The position numbers and the translations under genes are program-made. The notes below the pieces were generated by a model. It had not been told where the DNA came from and made no database searches. It was given only the letters and a program-made list of their open reading frames with translations. Shown piece by piece: positions 50,945-58,784 of a stretch of 64,000 nt of DNA (position 1 is its first letter; each line of letters starts with the position of its first letter). The stretch lies in assembly GCA_903927345.1 (NCBI GenBank), contig CAIYMO010000057.1, positions 1 to 64,000 on the forward strand. Reading direction: 5' to 3'. The DNA comes from an uncultured Armatimonadota bacterium. Lineage in GTDB: Bacteria > Armatimonadota > Fimbriimonadia > Fimbriimonadales > Fimbriimonadaceae.

Positions 50945-53563
50945 TTTCAGCTTTTCGATCCTCACCTGAAGATCAGCCAGCGCACCGCGGTCGCGCTCAA
51001 TAATCTCAGGATTTGCTTTCTCAACGAACTGAGGATTATTGAGTCGTCCACTGAGACCCGCAGCCTCTTTCTCCGACTTTGCCAAGTCACGCTCAGTAGC
51101 CGCTGCAACCTTGTCCAGGTCGATCAGGCCGTCAACTACGATGTGGAAGTCAACGCCTCCAGCAGTGGTCGAAACGTGTCGCGATTCGGGTTTGCCTTGG
51201 GTTAGCTTAAGCACCCATGCCTGCGAGGCAACGATGCCCTCAGACTCGCCCAAAGTGCCTTCATAGAACACCTCGGGGACCTTCTCGAGCGGCTTAAGAT
51301 CAAGCTCCGCTCGCAGCGCTCGAAGCGCCCGTGTCGCCGCGAAGACGCCCTCAATCGCCGCTTCAGCAGATTCATCAATCAACGAAGCATCGATGGATGG
51401 CCAGCTCGCCGCCATCAAGAATGGCGACTTCGACTCCACCGGAAGGTGGCTGTAAAGCTCCTCCGTAATGAACGGCATAACCGGGTGAAGCAACTTCAAG
51501 AACGCATCGAAAACGGTAAGAAGCACCCACTGCGGAGTCTGAGCAGTCTCCGGGTTCTGAAGCCGAGACTTCGAAATCTCGAGATACCAGTCACAAACTT
51601 CGCTCCAGAAGAACCGATACATCGCCTGACAAGCCGCCTGAATGTCGTACTTCTCATAGCCTGCCCGAACCTCATCAATGGTCTTGCTCAAACGAGTCAA
51701 GAGCCAGCGATCAACGGTTTGGAACTCCGTAGGTTGCTCCGGAAGCTCTTCAATGTTCATTAGAACGAACCGAGTCGCATTCCAGATCTTGTTGCAGAAA
51801 TTCCGCGCATCTTCCGTCTTCTTATCGCTGTACCGAAGATCCTGATTTTCTCCCGTCTGACTCAAGAGAGTCCACCGAAGCGCATCGGCACCCAGGGTGT
51901 CGATGACCGTCATCGGGTCGATTCCGGTACCCAACGACTTCGACATCCGGCGTCCATCTTCACGGAGAACCGTCGCGTAAATCATAACGTCCGAGAACGG
52001 CTTAGCACCGACCAAGTCGTAGCCCATCATCATCATTCGAGCAACCCAAAGGTTGATGATGTTGCGGTCCGTAACCAGCGCACTGGTTGGATAGAACTGC
52101 TTCAGATCCTCCGTTTGCTCTGGCCAACCAAGGGTGACAAACGGCCACATTCCCGAGCTAAACCAAGTGTCCAGAACGTCATCATCCTGCTTGACGATCT
52201 TCTTTTCGCCCGCCTGAGCCTGAGCATCCTCCCACGTCAGAGCAACGAAGCACTCGCCGTCTTCGGTGTAAAAAGCAGGAACTCGGTGACCCCACCAAAG
52301 CTGCCGACTGATATTCCAATCCCGAATCGAATCCATCCACGCAAGGAAGATGTCCTTGAATCGTTCAGGATGGAAGCGAACCTCATCCTGCTGAACCGCC
52401 TCAATGACCGGTTTAGCGAGTTCGGTTTGCCGTGCAAACCACTGTTCACTCAGCAACGGTTCAATCACTTCGCCTGATCGATCCGAGATGATGATCGGGA
52501 TATCGTGTGGTTCAATCTCAACCAGAAGCCCTGCTTCCTCAAGGTCAGCGATGATCAGCTTTCGCGCCTCATATCGATCCATGCCCTCGTACTTAGCGAT
52601 CTTCTCAACGATCTCTGCAGACTCGTTCTCGCGTGACCAAGCCGCGCAAACTTCCGCCGACAGGTTCAAAATCACCGGCATCGCCAATGAATGTCGTGCT
52701 CCAACCTCAAAGTCGTTCGGGTCGTGGGCGGGCGTAATCTTTACCGCACCAGTTCCAAACTCAGGATCTGGATACAGATCAGCCACAAGCGGAATCTCGC
52801 GATTGACCAGAGGAACACGCAACGTCTTCCCAATCTTGCCCTCGTAGCGCTTATCCGAAGGATGCACTGCAACCGCAATATCGCCGAGCAAAGTCTCGGG
52901 ACGAGTAGTAGCGATCACAACTTCGCCGCTGCCATCCGTAAACTCATATCGAATGTGATAAAGATTTCCCTTACGCACTTCGCGGAAGGTTTCGATATCC
53001 GACACGCTCGTCTTCAACTTCGGATCCCAGTTAACAACCCGCTTGCCCCGGTAAATGAAGCCCTTGTTGTACCAATCAATGAAGACCTTAAGAACGGCCT
53101 CCGCATAGTGCTCATCCAACGTGAACTTTGACCGTGACCAATCAAACGCACAACCCAGCGCCTTGAACTGGTTCAGGATCGTATCACCGGACTCCTTGCG
53201 CCATTCCCAAACGCGCTCCGTGAACTTCTCCCGTCCGAGTTGAGCCCCACTCAGCCCCTCTTTACGCAACTGCTTCTCAACAACACTCTGAGTCGCAATT
53301 CCCGCATGGTCCTGTCCAGGCAGAATCAGAACACTTTTGCCAAGCAACCGCTGATACCGACCAAACAAGTCCTGGAGCGGATAGCAAAGCGCGTGACCCA
53401 TATGAAGGGACCCTGTGATGTTGGGAGGAGGGATGGTGACGCAGTAGTTGCCACCCTTAGCGTCGGTCGAGGGCTTAAAGAGCCCAGCCGCATCCCATGC
53501 GGCGTACCATTTACCCTCGATTGGGGCAGCGTCATAACGCGGAGGAAAGTTCGATATATCCAT
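50918..53563 (-). CDS. valS: Valine-tRNA ligase
   Basis: About 881 residues from ATG 53563, which has a GAGG site; the open frame runs 16 codons further. The class I signatures are ITGSLHMGHAL (HIGH-like HMGH) and RRMSKSLGTGIDP (KMSKS-like RMSKS). The editing domain is intact (TTRPETLLGDIAVAVHPSD), the tRNA-binding domain follows, and the C-terminal coiled coil (ERDLAKSEKEAAGLSGRLNN) is typical of ValRS. It converges with comEC. Confidence 0.95.
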   Translation of the reverse strand: MDISNFPPRYDAAPIEGKWYAAWDAAGLFKPSTDAKGGNYCVTIPPPNITGSLHMGHALCYPLQDLFGRYQRLLGKSVLILPGQDHAGIATQSVVEKQLRKEGLSGAQLGREKFTERVWEWRKESGDTILNQFKALGCAFDWSRSKFTLDEHYAEAVLKVFIDWYNKGFIYRGKRVVNWDPKLKTSVSDIETFREVRKGNLYHIRYEFTDGSGEVVIATTRPETLLGDIAVAVHPSDKRYEGKIGKTLRVPLVNREIPLVADLYPDPEFGTGAVKITPAHDPNDFEVGARHSLAMPVILNLSAEVCAAWSRENESAEIVEKIAKYEGMDRYEARKLIIADLEEAGLLVEIEPHDIPIIISDRSGEVIEPLLSEQWFARQTELAKPVIEAVQQDEVRFHPERFKDIFLAWMDSIRDWNISRQLWWGHRVPAFYTEDGECFVALTWEDAQAQAGEKKIVKQDDDVLDTWFSSGMWPFVTLGWPEQTEDLKQFYPTSALVTDRNIINLWVARMMMMGYDLVGAKPFSDVMIYATVLREDGRRMSKSLGTGIDPMTVIDTLGADALRWTLLSQTGENQDLRYSDKKTEDARNFCNKIWNATRFVLMNIEELPEQPTEFQTVDRWLLTRLSKTIDEVRAGYEKYDIQAACQAMYRFFWSEVCDWYLEISKSRLQNPETAQTPQWVLLTVFDAFLKLLHPVMPFITEELYSHLPVESKSPFLMAASWPSIDASLIDESAEAAIEGVFAATRALRALRAELDLKPLEKVPEVFYEGTLGESEGIVASQAWVLKLTQGKPESRHVSTTAGGVDFHIVVDGLIDLDKVAAATERDLAKSEKEAAGLSGRLNNPQFVEKANPEIIERDRGALADLQVRIEKLKSRLELLRS

Positions 53564-53647
53564 GTAAAAACCTCGCTTCCATGTCTTGGAGTGAGGTCTA
53601 TAGGATACCAAAAGGGAAGTGTTTCACGTTAAAATGTTCTATGTAAC

Positions 53648-53983
53648 ATGAACGACTTTGATCGAGGGTTTCTTCTCGGCTTCTTTTGCGGCCAAGGTAG
53701 TTTTGGCGGCGACGGCAAGCAGGGCCACATCATCCTGCGGATGAATGACATCCACCTTGCCCTTCTAGAGCGTCTCGTCAAAATGCTCCCAGGAAGCAAG
53801 ATCAACGGGCCGTACAAGTCGCCTACCAAAACCTACTATCAGTGGTCACTACGTGGCTCTGGGCTAGAAGCTCTTGTTGCATCGAGAACGTTAGAGGAGC
53901 TGAAAGACTGGGATATGGATGCCCACATTCGCTACCGGACAATGGTTGACCGCTACTTCAAGAAGCTCGACAGGATCCAGTAG
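53648..53983 (+). CDS. LAGLIDADG-like single-domain protein
   Basis: The 111-residue protein begins RGFLLGFFCGQGSFGGDGKQ, a close match to the LAGLIDADG helix and following strand (pattern GFFxGxGSF), and continues with LLERLVKMLPGSKINGP and YQWSLRGSGLEALV. The usual acidic residue of the motif is Gln here (GQGS), which would weaken cleavage, so a DNA-binding role is more likely. It stands alone between valS and cdsA, overlapping cdsA by 31 nt. Confidence 0.68.
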   Translation: MNDFDRGFLLGFFCGQGSFGGDGKQGHIILRMNDIHLALLERLVKMLPGSKINGPYKSPTKTYYQWSLRGSGLEALVASRTLEELKDWDMDAHIRYRTMVDRYFKKLDRIQ

Positions 53984-54714
53984 CTAAACGGTGCTGTCAT
54001 GAGTAGGGAGTCAAGGCGATCAAACACCCCACCATGGCCCGGAAGGAGGTTGCCGCTATCCTTCACGCCTGCCTGTCGCTTCAGGTAACTCTCAAACAGA
54101 TCGCCCACCTGTCCTAGAACGCCACAGGACACGCCGAGAAGCAGCATCTTATCCATCGGATACTTGAGGAAATAGCCAAGTGCAGCGGCGGCTCCGACTG
54201 CGGCGAGGAGGTTAGCAATGGATCCCTCCCAAGTCTTGTTGGGGGAGATAGAAGGAGCGAGCTTGTGCTTGCCGAAGGCTTTACCAGCGAAGATGGCGGC
54301 GGTGTCTCCGGCCCAGATTGGGATCGCAGCAGTGAGAATGAGGGGGAATGCCCCTGATTTCGCAAGTGAAAGCTTAAGGAATGCAATCGACATCCCTGAG
54401 AGAAGCAGACTCGCTCCAAGAGCTGGTCGGATCACGTTCTGCTCCTCCTTTCGTATGAGCAGAAGGAAGCATCCTATAGAAATAAGAAGTGGGCTTACAT
54501 CTTGGAAAATAGTGAAGCCGAAGAGTCCGGTGAGAATCGATGTGAAGATTGAAAAGGCAATCGGCTGGGACTTGATGAGTCGGGCTAATTCAACACTAGC
54601 GGCGACCAACGCGCTTACCGCTAGGACTCTGACTCCCCATCCTGTCGGGTCAAAAAAAAGAACCCCCACCACGACAGCAAGAAGCACGATCGCAGTGAGG
54701 ATTCTTTCTTTCAC
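53953..54714 (-). CDS. cdsA: Phosphatidate cytidylyltransferase
   Basis: The 253-residue integral membrane protein starts MKERILTAIVLLAVVVGVLF and has about seven hydrophobic segments. The family signature is SPNKTWEGSIANLL and GDLFESYLKRQAGVKDSGNL, followed by LPGHGGVFDRLDSLL. It makes CDP-diacylglycerol from phosphatidate and CTP. It lies 9 nt after the NarL-type regulator gene on the same strand. Confidence 0.93.
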   Translation of the reverse strand: MKERILTAIVLLAVVVGVLFFDPTGWGVRVLAVSALVAASVELARLIKSQPIAFSIFTSILTGLFGFTIFQDVSPLLISIGCFLLLIRKEEQNVIRPALGASLLLSGMSIAFLKLSLAKSGAFPLILTAAIPIWAGDTAAIFAGKAFGKHKLAPSISPNKTWEGSIANLLAAVGAAAALGYFLKYPMDKMLLLGVSCGVLGQVGDLFESYLKRQAGVKDSGNLLPGHGGVFDRLDSLLMTAPFSYWILSSFLK

Positions 54715-54723
54715 GAACTAATC

Positions 54724-55323
54724 TTAGTCGACAGGCTGCTCAACTTCAGCGTTCAGGAGCTTGAGGGCAACCTGGGTGCGGTTCTCGCACTGAAGCTTTC
54801 GCATGATGACCGAAACAAGGTTCTTCACGCTCTGCTCGCGCAGACCGGAAACTTCGCTGATGCGTCGGTTCGAATATCCCTTCGATACAAACTCAGCGAC
54901 TTCGTATTCTCGATGAGTCAGTCGGTTGCCGCGTCGGTAAGGTCGCTTGCCTTCTCGGACCATCATTCGGGCCGGAATCTTCTCCTGCACGCCTGCGAGA
55001 GCATCAAGAAGAGCATCTCCACCTGCGTTCGGAGCAACCATCACATCAACGATGCTCTTATCAAATCCGGTAGGAAGCTTATCGCCGATGACAACGACGA
55101 CGAACTCGCCAAAGGCTTTTGCGCCTTGAAGGAATTGCGCATCTTCAGCTCCGAGTCCAGAGGCCTCTAGAAGCATGACCTGAGCCTGAGCACCTTTCGA
55201 GCTACTAATCAGCGCTCGAGCGGTCGCTTCTTTGGCTACAACGCTGTACGTACCCTTTCTCTCAAGCATCCCAGCAAGAGCGTCTAAGAGCAGTCTTTCT
55301 TTTGAACAAATTGCAATTCTCAT
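54724..55323 (-). CDS. NarL/LuxR-type regulator with degenerate receiver
   Basis: The 199-residue protein has a receiver-like N-terminal domain and a LuxR helix-turn-helix: RLTHREYEVAEFVSKGYSNR and VSGLREQSVKNLVSVIMRKL. The receiver lacks the acidic pair (IAICSKERLLLDA), and the acceptor position reads LLEASG, with Glu where Asp is expected. It is therefore probably not controlled by phosphorylation, and the Glu may mimic the active state. The target genes are unknown; cdsA follows at 9 nt. Confidence 0.82.
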   Translation of the reverse strand: MRIAICSKERLLLDALAGMLERKGTYSVVAKEATARALISSSKGAQAQVMLLEASGLGAEDAQFLQGAKAFGEFVVVVIGDKLPTGFDKSIVDVMVAPNAGGDALLDALAGVQEKIPARMMVREGKRPYRRGNRLTHREYEVAEFVSKGYSNRRISEVSGLREQSVKNLVSVIMRKLQCENRTQVALKLLNAEVEQPVD

Positions 55324-55455
55324 AGTTCCACATCACGCCGACTTCTTCTCTCAGAATATGTATTCCAAGCCGGTAGTGAATGACCTACTGATAGGTTTAC
55401 TCGAAAAACACCTAAATGTGATACTGTTTCGGATTTTTAAGACCACTTAATACAA

Positions 55456-55493
55456 AAAACTCCCTCCCAAATAATCTTAAGGGAGGGAGTTTT
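55456..55493 (-). terminator. Rho-independent terminator of the Gly-rich protein gene
   Basis: AAAACTCCCTCCC and GGGAGGGAGTTTT pair over 13 bp and, read on the minus strand, are followed by further T residues (GTTTTTTGT). The spacer 55324-55455 shows no other feature. Confidence 0.85.
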
Positions 55494-55497
55494 AAGC

Positions 55498-56604
55498 TTA
55501 GCGAACCTTTACTTTGAGCTGGGTCGAATAGGGCTCTTTCAAACCATAAGCGTCCGAGATCGTCAAGGTAACGACAAACACGCCGTCCTTTCGAACGCTG
55601 CCTGGATTTGCAGGATCGTCGCTGGCGATGCGGTACTTGTATCGAACCGATTGGCCTTCTGCGTCAACCTGAATTCCGTCCGCATCATCGAAGTCCCAGG
55701 TGTACTTGAGAACGCTGCTTCCGCCAAATCCAATCGCCGAGTAAACGTTGGTCACGTTCTTCTCAGTCTGGAGAGTTCGGAAGGTTGGCTCACCGCGAAC
55801 TGGGGTCTTGTCGTTGATCACCCGAATATCGCCCACGTAGAACGCAGTCGAAACGTCACCAGCAAAGCTCACGCTCTTCACGATCTTGTTGGTGTTCTGG
55901 AATCCTTTGATGGCCTGTAGAGGAATACCGGCTTGCTTCCAGCCTCGATCGTTCGAGCTACTGGTCGCTGCCTGAAGAATTGCTTCGCTTCGCTTTCCGT
56001 CGGTGGTGGTGATGATCAATCGGATCGACTTCAAGGTCGAACCAGCAGCTGCACCGCCGCCCATCATTCCGCCGCCCGCACCAGCGTCTGCGCCGGCCGA
56101 TTGACCGCCGCCGCCCTTGTTACCGCCGCCTGGAGCGCCAAGTCCACTCGGAGCACCACCAGCGCCTCGACCGCCACCCGCACCCTGACCGCCGCCAGGA
56201 CCTCCGCGTCCGCCACCAGCTGCACCAAGGCCGCCGCCAGCTCCACCAAATCCTGGACCCTTACCTGGGCCAGCTGCGCCTGGACCAGCACCTGCGCCAG
56301 ATCCGGTTGCGGCGTCAAGTGACTTATAGGTCACGCGAAGAAGGTTGTTCTTGTCGTCAAAGCTGGTTGCGAGGTCAACGTTCTTACCAAACGACATCGT
56401 GCCGCCCTGGTAGAAGTTCTTGGTGGTGACGCGAACGGACTTGTTGCCTTCGTAGGCGGTGTCGTCGGTCTCAGTGCAGATTCCTCCACCCCATGACTTA
56501 ACGGAGATGCTTTGCTCAGCAAGAGGCACACCAGGTCGGTACAGAATCGTGGTTCCGTCGCCTTGTGCGGCGGCCATCATGGATGCGGCGAGAAGTGTAA
56601 TCAC
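55498..56604 (-). CDS. Exported protein with long Gly-rich region and PKD-like C-terminus
   Basis: The 368-residue protein starts at GTG 56604 with a GGAG site. A short signal peptide (MITLLAASMMAAAQG) precedes a carbohydrate-binding-like domain (SVKSWGGGICTETDD, AYEGNKSVRVTTKNFYQGG). Residues about 100-190 are almost entirely Gly, Ala, Pro and Ser. The C-terminal domain resembles a PKD fold (YTWDFDDADG, VFVVTLTISDAYGLKEP). The Gly-rich block may be a flexible linker splitting one domain. Confidence 0.7.
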   Translation of the reverse strand: MITLLAASMMAAAQGDGTTILYRPGVPLAEQSISVKSWGGGICTETDDTAYEGNKSVRVTTKNFYQGGTMSFGKNVDLATSFDDKNNLLRVTYKSLDAATGSGAGAGPGAAGPGKGPGFGGAGGGLGAAGGGRGGPGGGQGAGGGRGAGGAPSGLGAPGGGNKGGGGQSAGADAGAGGGMMGGGAAAGSTLKSIRLIITTTDGKRSEAILQAATSSSNDRGWKQAGIPLQAIKGFQNTNKIVKSVSFAGDVSTAFYVGDIRVINDKTPVRGEPTFRTLQTEKNVTNVYSAIGFGGSSVLKYTWDFDDADGIQVDAEGQSVRYKYRIASDDPANPGSVRKDGVFVVTLTISDAYGLKEPYSTQLKVKVR

Positions 56605-56633
56605 AATAGTTCTCCAGGTTTCTAAAGGTTTTC

Positions 56634-57416
56634 TTAATCCCTAATTTGGATGCGCTCGATGCTCGTAGCGCGACCCGTATCAGTTCTGACGTTTATCGCT
56701 ACTCCAGAGATTACACCAGGTTCGTTCGCAACCTCGAATTTTTCTGGCAATCCTGTGCGGAAGCGGCGAAGAATAATATCACGATCCATGCCCAAAACGG
56801 AATTCCTTGGGCCACACATTCCCACATCTGTGATGTAAGCCGTCCCTCCGGCAAGTACCGTTTCATCCGCAGTTTGAACGTGGGTATGGGTTCCAACAAC
56901 CGCCGTCGCCCGCCCTTCGCAGTGGTAACCCATCGCAATCTTCTCGCTTGTCACCTCTGCGTGGAAGTCCAAAAAGATGTGCGGAGTCTGCAAATCCTTA
57001 GTGAGCTCGTCAAATGCGTAAAAAGGATCGTTATAAGCAGGATCCATCTGAACGCGGCCACTCAGATTGATCACCGCCAATTGAGTCCCCTCCTTCTGAA
57101 TCTGAATCATGCCTCGACCAGGAATTCCCACCGCCATGTTCTGGGGCCGCACGATCGGCTTGCCTGAGTCCAAATAGGTCGCAATCTCGCGCTTGTTAAA
57201 CGTGTGATTCCCCAACGTAATCGCGTCAGCGCCCAGCGAGAAGAACTCCTCGGCGATCTTATCCGTAATCCCCAAACCACCCGCGCTATTCTCGCCGTTG
57301 ATGATGATGAAGCGAGGCTGGTACTTCGCCTTCAGCTCCGGAAGGTGCTCCCGCACCGCGTCACGCCCTGGTTTCCCCACAACGTCACCCAGAAAAAGGA
57401 TCGTGTAGGTGTACAT
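56634..57416 (-). CDS. YmdB-like metallophosphoesterase
   Basis: About 260 residues from ATG 57416. The family TIGR00282 pattern is present: ILFLGDVVGKPGRDAV, IINGENSAGGLGITDK, ADAITLGNHTFNKREI, FLDFHAEVTSEK and VVGTHTHVQTADE. The Bacillus relative YmdB hydrolyses cyclic nucleotides (2',3'-cyclic phosphodiesters) and affects motility and biofilm choice. It lies 9 nt after the permease gene on the same strand. Confidence 0.9.
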   Translation of the reverse strand: MYTYTILFLGDVVGKPGRDAVREHLPELKAKYQPRFIIINGENSAGGLGITDKIAEEFFSLGADAITLGNHTFNKREIATYLDSGKPIVRPQNMAVGIPGRGMIQIQKEGTQLAVINLSGRVQMDPAYNDPFYAFDELTKDLQTPHIFLDFHAEVTSEKIAMGYHCEGRATAVVGTHTHVQTADETVLAGGTAYITDVGMCGPRNSVLGMDRDIILRRFRTGLPEKFEVANEPGVISGVAINVRTDTGRATSIERIQIRD

Positions 57417-57425
57417 GTCGCTCAA

Positions 57426-58733
57426 TTATGACAGAGCGGATTTGCGCCGGAACTGGTACACAACCACACCCGCCAAAATCGCAATCGCCGTCGGTCGCTG
57501 CTTCAGCCACCCCTGCTCCTCAAAGTCCTGCCAAACCAGGGTGCCGATCAGAACCGCTGGACCAATCGCCAGCAATGCGCAAACCCACGCCCCACCGGGA
57601 ATCCGAAACGGCCGCGCCAACCCCGGCTCCTTCCTCCTTAGAACGTACAACGCCACAAATTCCAGCAGCACCGAGAGCCCGTACAGGATCGCGTTGACCG
57701 TAATCAGCTCCTTAAAGCTAAACCAAGCCAGGCATGTGTACAGCCCCGCACAAAGCACAATCGACCGCACCGGCGTCCCTGTCCGCTCGCTCACGTGCGC
57801 AAGCCAAGCGGGCAAGTATCCATCTTTCGCCAGAACAGCCGGAATCCGCGAAGAAGCAAGCATCTGCGAAACAAACATCGCGCTTGCACTACTCAATCCG
57901 CCCAGCAAAACCAAAGTTCCCACCCACGAACCCGCCGCCCGGGTCGCGATCTCTGGCCAACTTCCGTCGGTCCATTGCTCCGCATTCGGCGAGGTCGGCA
58001 ACGCCAAAACTGTCGGCACAAAGTAGACCAGCGTCACCAGAGGAATCGCAAACCAAAGCGCCTTCGGAATCGACTTCTGCGGATTCTTAACCTCTCCAGA
58101 AACCGTGCTCAGGTTGTCCCAGCCCAGGTAGTTCCACATCACCGTCGCCAAGCCGACCGACAGCGTTCCCGAATCCGCCTTAATGGGCTGCAAAGCTAGC
58201 GGGTGAATCCCACTCCGCATGCACATCAACCCGAAAGGAAGAATGATCAGGAACGTAAACAGCGTCGCCGCCATCCCCACCGCGCGAACGCCGCGCACAT
58301 TAATGGCTGTGATCACCACGATGTGCAACACCGCAATCATTGAAGTCAGCCAAGCCGCGTCCATCCCCTGCAACTTAAAGATCGTGATCAGCGACTGCGA
58401 CAAGTACCCGGCAAACAGTAGCGGATAAAGAGCCGCATCTACGATGCTGTACAAAAACGATAGCCATGCACACTGAAATCCCGCAAACGGCCCCAACGCC
58501 CGCCGCACCCAAACGTAGTAGCCGCCCTCCTCAGGAATCGCCGTCCCCAGCTCCGCTGTGAGCAACGCCACCGGTAGCGCCCAAATCACCGGAATCAGCA
58601 AAATCAGGATCAAACCCAACGTGGGTCCCAGCGAGCCAATCACCGGCTCCAACCCATAAGGACCCCCGCTCACCAAGCAGAACATCGCCAACGCGAGGGG
58701 CAGCGTCCGCAGTTTCGCGGGCGAACTTTTCAT
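57426..58733 (-). CDS. APC-family amino-acid permease
   Basis: The 435-residue protein has about 12 hydrophobic segments and the APC pattern SGGPYGLEPVIGSLGP, AELGTAIPEEGGYYVWVRRA, NYLGWDNLSTVSGEVKNPQK and RIPAVLAKDGYLPAWLAHV. It resembles amino acid/polyamine antiporters and plant PUT-like transporters. The substrate is not readable. It precedes the YmdB-like gene. Confidence 0.9.
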   Translation of the reverse strand: MKSSPAKLRTLPLALAMFCLVSGGPYGLEPVIGSLGPTLGLILILLIPVIWALPVALLTAELGTAIPEEGGYYVWVRRALGPFAGFQCAWLSFLYSIVDAALYPLLFAGYLSQSLITIFKLQGMDAAWLTSMIAVLHIVVITAINVRGVRAVGMAATLFTFLIILPFGLMCMRSGIHPLALQPIKADSGTLSVGLATVMWNYLGWDNLSTVSGEVKNPQKSIPKALWFAIPLVTLVYFVPTVLALPTSPNAEQWTDGSWPEIATRAAGSWVGTLVLLGGLSSASAMFVSQMLASSRIPAVLAKDGYLPAWLAHVSERTGTPVRSIVLCAGLYTCLAWFSFKELITVNAILYGLSVLLEFVALYVLRRKEPGLARPFRIPGGAWVCALLAIGPAVLIGTLVWQDFEEQGWLKQRPTAIAILAGVVVYQFRRKSALS

Positions 58734-58784
58734 CCGAAGAAAGGATTATCCCGTTATTGGCCCGAATGCGCCAAACTCTATCCC

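Noticed and set aside
56142-56290. CRISPR-like repeats in the Gly-rich region
   Set aside because: The repeats are short, in-frame Gly codon runs without regular spacers.
55933-56322. Ser/Thr-rich plus-strand frame over the Gly-rich gene
   Set aside because: It is the complement of the Gly/Ala codon block and has no start context of its own.
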